Part shown: positions 60,074 through 64,000 of the stretch, piece by piece | How the letters are laid out: each line of letters begins with the position of its first letter | Position numbering within the stretch: position 1 is the first letter of the stretch | Origin: Paracoccaceae bacterium | Lineage (GTDB): Bacteria > Pseudomonadota > Alphaproteobacteria > Rhodobacterales > Rhodobacteraceae | Assembly (NCBI GenBank): GCA_024236495.1 | Contig: JACKKJ010000002.1 | Span: 242,501 to 306,500, forward strand | Reading direction: 5' to 3' | DNA: 64,000 nt | Position numbers and translations under genes: made by a program | The notes under the pieces: model-generated | Database searches by the model: none | What the model was told of the DNA's origin: nothing | The model's input: only the letters and a program-made list of their open reading frames with translations

Positions 60074-60493
60074 TCAGACCACTATCACAAAGACCTCGGC
60101 GGGCGCCGCCGCCGCCTTGAGGGCTGCGATGCGTGTGCCGGCACCCTGGGCCGACGCGAAGATGACGATCTGGTCGCCCGGCCAGGCCAGGCCAAGCGAC
60201 CGGTCAAGAACGGATGGCGCATCAGGGCCGGAAAGGACCGGAATCGTCGGCGCCGGGCCCCAGACCGACAGGCGCGCCGCCGGGACCGGGGCATCGGTCA
60301 GTGCGAACACGGCATCCGCCTCGCAGACATCAAGGGCCTCGGCAAGCGCGGGCAGCGCGGCCTCGTCCAGGGCAACCAGCGTCAGGAAACCCGCAGGCTT
60401 CAGAAACCCGGGCTGCTGCGCCTGCGCCCAGCGGATCGCATGCGCCGGGTCGCGCAGCGGCCGTTCCGCAGTAAAGGCATGTGCCGCGTACAT
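60074..60493 (-). CDS. Small protein of unknown function at the end of the serine-cycle operon
   Basis: 139 aa, Ala-rich, no recognised domain. It starts 1 nt after the mtkB stop, so it is co-transcribed with the malate-CoA ligase genes. The C-terminal half alternates hydrophobic strands (LSVWGPAPTIPVL, GDQIVIFASAQGAGTRIA, AEVFVIVV), which suggests a compact alpha/beta protein, and one cysteine (C57) is present. It may be an accessory to the ligase, but nothing identifies it. Its 3' end meets the convergent lysR gene. Confidence 0.6.
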   Translation of the reverse strand: MYAAHAFTAERPLRDPAHAIRWAQAQQPGFLKPAGFLTLVALDEAALPALAEALDVCEADAVFALTDAPVPAARLSVWGPAPTIPVLSGPDAPSVLDRSLGLAWPGDQIVIFASAQGAGTRIAALKAAAAPAEVFVIVV

Positions 60494-60494
60494 C

Positions 60495-61397
60495 TCAGCC
60501 CGCCCGCTTCAGGGGACGCGCCAACATGTCGGCCACCGTTTCGCCGAAGGACGACGGCGTCGGCACGATGGCGACACCCGCCTCGCGCAGGATCTCCACC
60601 TTTTCCTGCGCGGATTCGCCGAATGCCGACACGATCGCGCCCGCATGACCCATCCTGCGCCCCTTCGGCGCGGAAAGCCCCGCGATATAGGCCGCGACGG
60701 GCTTGGTCATGTGGTCGCGGATGTATTCGGCCGCCTCGGCCTCCTGCGGGCCGCCGATTTCGCCGACCATGACGACGGCGTCGGTATCCGGATCGGCCTC
60801 GAACAGTTCCAGGATGTCACGGAAGGACGACCCGTTGATCGGATCGCCCCCGATCCCGATCGAGGACGACACGCCGATGCCGCGCGCCTTCATCTGGCTG
60901 GCGGCCTCATACCCCAGCGTGCCCGAGCGGCCGACGATCCCGACGCGGCCGGGCATGTAGATATGCGGCGGCATAAGCCCGGCGAAGGCCTGGCCCGGCG
61001 TGATGATCCCGGCACAGTTCGGCCCGATCAGCCGCATCCGCCGGTCTGCCTTGTACCGGCGCATGTAACGCTTCACCCGGATCATGTCCTGCGCGGGAAT
61101 ACCGTCCGCGATGCAGACGGTCGTTGCGATGCCCGCGTCGGCCGCCTCCATGATCGCGTCAGATGCGAAGGGCGGCGGCACGAAGGCGATGGCGACCTCG
61201 GCCCCGGTTTCCGCCACCGCGCCCTTGATCGTGTTGAAGACGGGCTTGCCCAGATGCGTGGTCCCGCCCTTGCCCGGTGTCACGCCCCCGACGACGTTGG
61301 TGCCGTAGTCCATCATTTCCTGAGCGTGGAAGCTGCCGATACGGCCGGTGTAGCCCAGAACGACGACCGGCGTGTCCTTCTTGATGAGAATGGCCAT
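60495..61397 (-). CDS. mtkB: Malate-CoA ligase alpha subunit
   Basis: 300 aa of the succinyl-CoA synthetase alpha type. CoA-binding Rossmann domain (VVVLGYTGRIGSFHAQEM, near residue 11), the phosphohistidine H251 in MGHAGAIVSAFG, and GPNCAGIITPGQAF. Malate thiokinase activity rather than succinate activation is inferred from the direct neighbourhood with mcl and sgaA: ligase converts malate, ATP and CoA to malyl-CoA. It is coupled to mtkA by 2 nt. Confidence 0.9.
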   Translation of the reverse strand: MAILIKKDTPVVVLGYTGRIGSFHAQEMMDYGTNVVGGVTPGKGGTTHLGKPVFNTIKGAVAETGAEVAIAFVPPPFASDAIMEAADAGIATTVCIADGIPAQDMIRVKRYMRRYKADRRMRLIGPNCAGIITPGQAFAGLMPPHIYMPGRVGIVGRSGTLGYEAASQMKARGIGVSSSIGIGGDPINGSSFRDILELFEADPDTDAVVMVGEIGGPQEAEAAEYIRDHMTKPVAAYIAGLSAPKGRRMGHAGAIVSAFGESAQEKVEILREAGVAIVPTPSSFGETVADMLARPLKRAG

Positions 61398-61399
61398 GG

Positions 61400-62578
61400 T
61401 CAGGCTGCCTTCTTCTGGCCGCGCCAGGCCGCGACCGCCTTTTCAGCGGCCTCGGCAAGCGTTTCGGCGGTGGTGATGTTCAGGCCGCTTTCGGCCAGGA
61501 TCTCGCGCCCCAACTCGACGTTCGTCCCGGACAGGCGCACGACAAGCGGCACTTTCAGGTCAAGTTCCCTGACAGCGCGCACAACGCCCTCGGCCACCCA
61601 GTCGCAGCGGTTGATGCCGGCGAAGACATTGACAAGGATCGCCTCCACCCCCGGATCGTTCAGGACCGCGCGGAAGGATTTCAGGATACGCTCGGGCGAC
61701 GCACCGCCGCCGATATCAAGGAAGTTCGCCGGCTCGCCGCCCGCCATCTTGATCATGTCGAGCGTCGCCATCGCCAGGCCCGCGCCGTTCACGATGCATC
61801 CGATCTGCCCTTCCAGCCCGATATAGGCCAGACCGCGATCCGACGCATAGGTTTCGCGCGGGTCTTCCTGGCTCTTGTCACGAAGCTCCGAGATTTCGGC
61901 GCGCCGGAACAGGGCGTTGTCGTCAAAGGACATCTTGGCATCCAGCGCGACGATATCGCCACCGTTGGTCACGACCAGCGGGTTGATCTCCACCATCGTC
62001 GCGTCATAGTCGCGGAACGCACGGTAGGCACCCATGATGGTCTTGACCGCCTTCTGGATCAGCGCCCCGTCAAGACCAAGCGAGAACGCGATCTCTCGCG
62101 CTTGAAAGCTTTGCATGCCGACCGCCGGATCGACCACGACGCGGATGATGCTGTCGGGCCGGTCGGCAGAGATGTCCTCGATCTCCATTCCGCCCTCGGC
62201 CGAGGCGACGACGCAGATCCGCTCGGCCTTCCGGTCCAGCACGAAACCGAGGTAGATTTCCTGTGCGATGTCCGAAGCCTCCTCGATGTAGAGGCGGCCG
62301 ACCAGTTTGCCTGACGGCCCGGTCTGATGGGTGACCAGCTTGCGGCCAAGCATGGATTCGGCAGCGGTGACGATCTCTGCCTCGGTGCGACAGAATTTCA
62401 CCCCGCCGGCCTTGCCGCGGGCGCCGGAATGAATCTGCGCCTTCACAACCCATGCTCCGCCGCCGATTTCCAGCGCGCGGTAGGCGGCCTGTTCGGGGCT
62501 GTAGGCGATGGCGCCGCGCGGGATGTCGACCCCGCACTTCGCCAAAAGCGCCTTTGCCTGGTATTCGTGAATGTCCAT
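61400..62578 (-). CDS. mtkA: Malate-CoA ligase beta subunit
   Basis: 392 aa ATP-grasp subunit. It opens MDIHEYQAKALLAKCGVDIPRG, as SucC-like proteins do, and has the nucleotide-binding VVKAQIHSGARGKAGGVKFC, an ATP-grasp metal region MVEINPLVV and the CoA-site GLEGQIGCIVNGAGLAMATLDMIKMAGGEPANFLDIGGGAS. In the serine cycle this enzyme makes malyl-CoA, cleaved by Mcl to acetyl-CoA and glyoxylate. GAGGAGG precedes ATG 62578. Order mcl-mtkA-mtkB matches methylotroph serine-cycle loci. Confidence 0.91.
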   Translation of the reverse strand: MDIHEYQAKALLAKCGVDIPRGAIAYSPEQAAYRALEIGGGAWVVKAQIHSGARGKAGGVKFCRTEAEIVTAAESMLGRKLVTHQTGPSGKLVGRLYIEEASDIAQEIYLGFVLDRKAERICVVASAEGGMEIEDISADRPDSIIRVVVDPAVGMQSFQAREIAFSLGLDGALIQKAVKTIMGAYRAFRDYDATMVEINPLVVTNGGDIVALDAKMSFDDNALFRRAEISELRDKSQEDPRETYASDRGLAYIGLEGQIGCIVNGAGLAMATLDMIKMAGGEPANFLDIGGGASPERILKSFRAVLNDPGVEAILVNVFAGINRCDWVAEGVVRAVRELDLKVPLVVRLSGTNVELGREILAESGLNITTAETLAEAAEKAVAAWRGQKKAA

Positions 62579-62588
62579 GCCATCCTCC

Positions 62589-63533
62589 TCAGGCTGAAGC
62601 CGATGCGATGGCGTCGGCCACCACGATCACGTTGCGCGCCATGCGTTCGCTGGCCGCGTCGATCATCTTGCCGTCCAGCGCCGCGGCACCCTTGCCTTCA
62701 GCGGCCGCCTTCTGCAGTTCCTCGATGATCCTGCGGGCGCGCGTTACCTCGGTCGCCGGGGGCGAAAAGACGTCGTTGGCCAGCGCGATCTGGCTGGGAT
62801 GGATGGCCCACTTGCCCTCGATCCCGAGGGCCGCCGCGCGTCTGGCCGAGGCGACATAGGCATCGGGATCGGAGAAATCGCCAAACGGCCCATCGATGGC
62901 CCGCAGACCGTAGGCGCGGCAGGCGACGGTCATGCGCGACAGCGCAAAGTGCCACTGGTCGCCCGGATAGTCCGGGTTCAGCCCGCCGATGACGACCGTC
63001 CGCGCCCGGTTCGACGCGGCGTAGTCCGCGACCCCGAAGTGCAACGCCTCAAGCCGGCCCGGCGTCGCGGCGATCGCCTCGACGTTTGCCATGCCAAGCG
63101 CGGTTTCGATCAAAGCCTCAAGCCCGATCTTGCGGGTGAAGCCCTTGGCCGTCTCGATCTGGCTGACGATCGTCTCGACTGTGTAGAGATCTGCCGGCAC
63201 CCCGACCTTCGGCACCAGGATCGTGTCGATGTGCTGGCCCGCCGCTTCCACGATCTCGACGACATCGCGGTACATGTAGTGGGTGTCGAGACCGTTGATG
63301 CGGATCGACATGGTCTTTCCGGCAGCCTTCCAGTCGATCTCGTTCAGCGCCTCGATGATGTTCTTGCGTGCAGCGATCTTGTCGGGCGGCGCGACGGCAT
63401 CTTCGAGATCAAGAAAGATGTAGTCGGCAGCACTTGCCGCGGCCTTTTCGATCATCGTGGGGTTCGACCCCGGAACTGCCAGTTCGGACCTTTGCAGGCG
63501 CTGTTTCTTGAGGGGGTGAAGCGTATAGCTCAT
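62589..63533 (-). CDS. mcl: Malyl-CoA/beta-methylmalyl-CoA lyase
   Basis: 314 aa CitE-like lyase. Metal and substrate residues typical of malyl-CoA lyases: RSELAVPGSNPTM at the N terminus, DYIFLDLEDAVAP (Mg-binding acids), IGLEALIETALGM (metal Glu), HFGVADYAASNRAR and the AIHPSQIALANDVFSP tail. It cleaves L-malyl-CoA to acetyl-CoA and glyoxylate in the serine cycle, and can also serve the ethylmalonyl-CoA pathway. It begins 1 nt after the sgaA stop. Confidence 0.93.
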   Translation of the reverse strand: MSYTLHPLKKQRLQRSELAVPGSNPTMIEKAAASAADYIFLDLEDAVAPPDKIAARKNIIEALNEIDWKAAGKTMSIRINGLDTHYMYRDVVEIVEAAGQHIDTILVPKVGVPADLYTVETIVSQIETAKGFTRKIGLEALIETALGMANVEAIAATPGRLEALHFGVADYAASNRARTVVIGGLNPDYPGDQWHFALSRMTVACRAYGLRAIDGPFGDFSDPDAYVASARRAAALGIEGKWAIHPSQIALANDVFSPPATEVTRARRIIEELQKAAAEGKGAAALDGKMIDAASERMARNVIVVADAIASASA

Positions 63534-63534
63534 G

Positions 63535-64000
63535 TCAGGCTGCCTTCTGCTGCGCCGTCTTGGCGTTGCGATAATGGGTTATGGCGGCGGCAAGGCCCGA
63601 CCCGGCCTCGATCCGCGCGCCGGTGTCCAGAAGCGCGAGTTCGGCCGCGCCGACCGCACCGATCAGCATCACTTCGTTCAGCGATCCCAGGTGTCCTATG
63701 CGGAACGCCTTGCCCGAAAGCTGCGCCAGCCCGGCACCAAGAGAGGTCCGGTAGCGGTCGTAGGCGGTGCGGATCACCGCGACCGCATCGACGCCCTCGG
63801 GCACGCGGATTGTCGTGACCGTGTCGGAAAGAAACTCGGGCGCTGCGACGATCCCGCAGCCGCTCCAGGCGCGAACCGCGGCGCGGACACCCCCGGCCAG
63901 GTGATGCTGACGCGCCCAGACGTTCTCCATCCCCTCCTTCAACAGAAGGTCCACCGAGACCCGCAGGCCGCGCAGCAGCTGGGTCGCCGGGGTATAGGGG
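63535..64000 (-). CDS. sgaA: Serine-glyoxylate aminotransferase (3' part)
   Basis: The last 154 codons lie in the window; the PLP-lysine part is to the right of the edge. The visible segment PYTPATQLLRGLRVSVDLL leads into the class V small domain, with LAQLSGKAFRIGHLGSLNEVML, the marker segment of serine-glyoxylate and alanine-glyoxylate aminotransferases. It converts glyoxylate and serine to glycine and hydroxypyruvate. Followed at once by mcl, mtkA and mtkB, so it leads the serine-cycle operon as far as seen here. Confidence 0.88.
   Translation of the reverse strand, partial: PYTPATQLLRGLRVSVDLLLKEGMENVWARQHHLAGGVRAAVRAWSGCGIVAAPEFLSDTVTTIRVPEGVDAVAVIRTAYDRYRTSLGAGLAQLSGKAFRIGHLGSLNEVMLIGAVGAAELALLDTGARIEAGSGLAAAITHYRNAKTAQQKAA

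Overview
This is high-GC alphaproteobacterial DNA, most likely from a marine Rhodobacteraceae (Roseobacter-group) bacterium. The grounds are gene content rather than a marker gene: a DddQ-type DMSP-lyase-family cupin, three dimethylglycine-dehydrogenase-like FAD/GcvT fusions, a serine-cycle block (sgaA-mcl-mtkA-mtkB) and a threonine dehydrogenase lacking its structural-zinc cysteines. There are no rRNA or tRNA genes, CRISPR arrays, insertion sequences or phage genes. Gene density is very high and most genes lie in tight operons with 4-nt ATGA overlaps.

Layout. (1) 1-4192, minus: a ynjF/ynjB/ynjC-like operon led by a membrane TVP38 domain fused to a mercuric-reductase-like flavoprotein. (2) 4382-4609: a small exported protein with its own terminator. 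(3) 4918-18879, minus: a 12-gene catabolic locus (class III aminotransferase, two COG1233 FAD oxidoreductases, free-standing GcvT-like protein, two Rieske oxygenase alpha subunits, a complete PotABCD-type importer, DMSP-lyase-family cupin, PEAMT-like methyltransferase). It faces a BetI-like TetR gene across two near-identical operator-like dyads, and that gene is followed by a proline-racemase-family gene. (4) 20926-30105, minus: an apparently complete lysine-to-crotonyl-CoA route: lysine 6-dehydrogenase-like, aminoadipate-semialdehyde dehydrogenase, FabD-like acyltransferase, fused 2-oxoacid dehydrogenase E1, glutaryl-CoA dehydrogenase and an aminotransferase, with a divergent LysR gene. (5) 31149-35315, plus: XRE-cupin regulator, kbl-tdh threonine catabolism and a class V aminotransferase. 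(6) 35312-38789: a DMGDH-like fusion divergent from its LysR regulator. (7) 38783-41930: inositol-monophosphatase-like gene, DeoR regulator and a divergent phosphonate-monoester-hydrolase-like sulfatase. (8) 41922-44570, minus: three Tad-type pseudopilin/von Willebrand proteins. (9) 44845-58521, minus: HyuA-like, GMC dehydrogenase, 3-hydroxyisobutyrate-dehydrogenase-like, betaine-aldehyde-type ALDH, non-pyrrolysine MttB-like methyltransferase, two DMGDH-like fusions and an MDR oxidoreductase, divergent from an isochorismatase-lysR pair (58627-60071). (10) 60074-64000, minus: serine-cycle genes plus a small unknown.

How it fits together. Regions 3, 6 and 9 look built to import methylated amines or betaine-like zwitterions and strip their methyl groups, partly onto tetrahydrofolate through GcvT-type domains; region 10 then assimilates C1 units through glycine, serine and malyl-CoA. 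Regions 4 and 5 feed lysine and threonine carbon into central metabolism, and threonine cleavage also yields glycine. The most likely undescribed system is region 3: its gene set suggests oxidation of a quaternary or N-methylated zwitterion, but no substrate can be read from the sequence.
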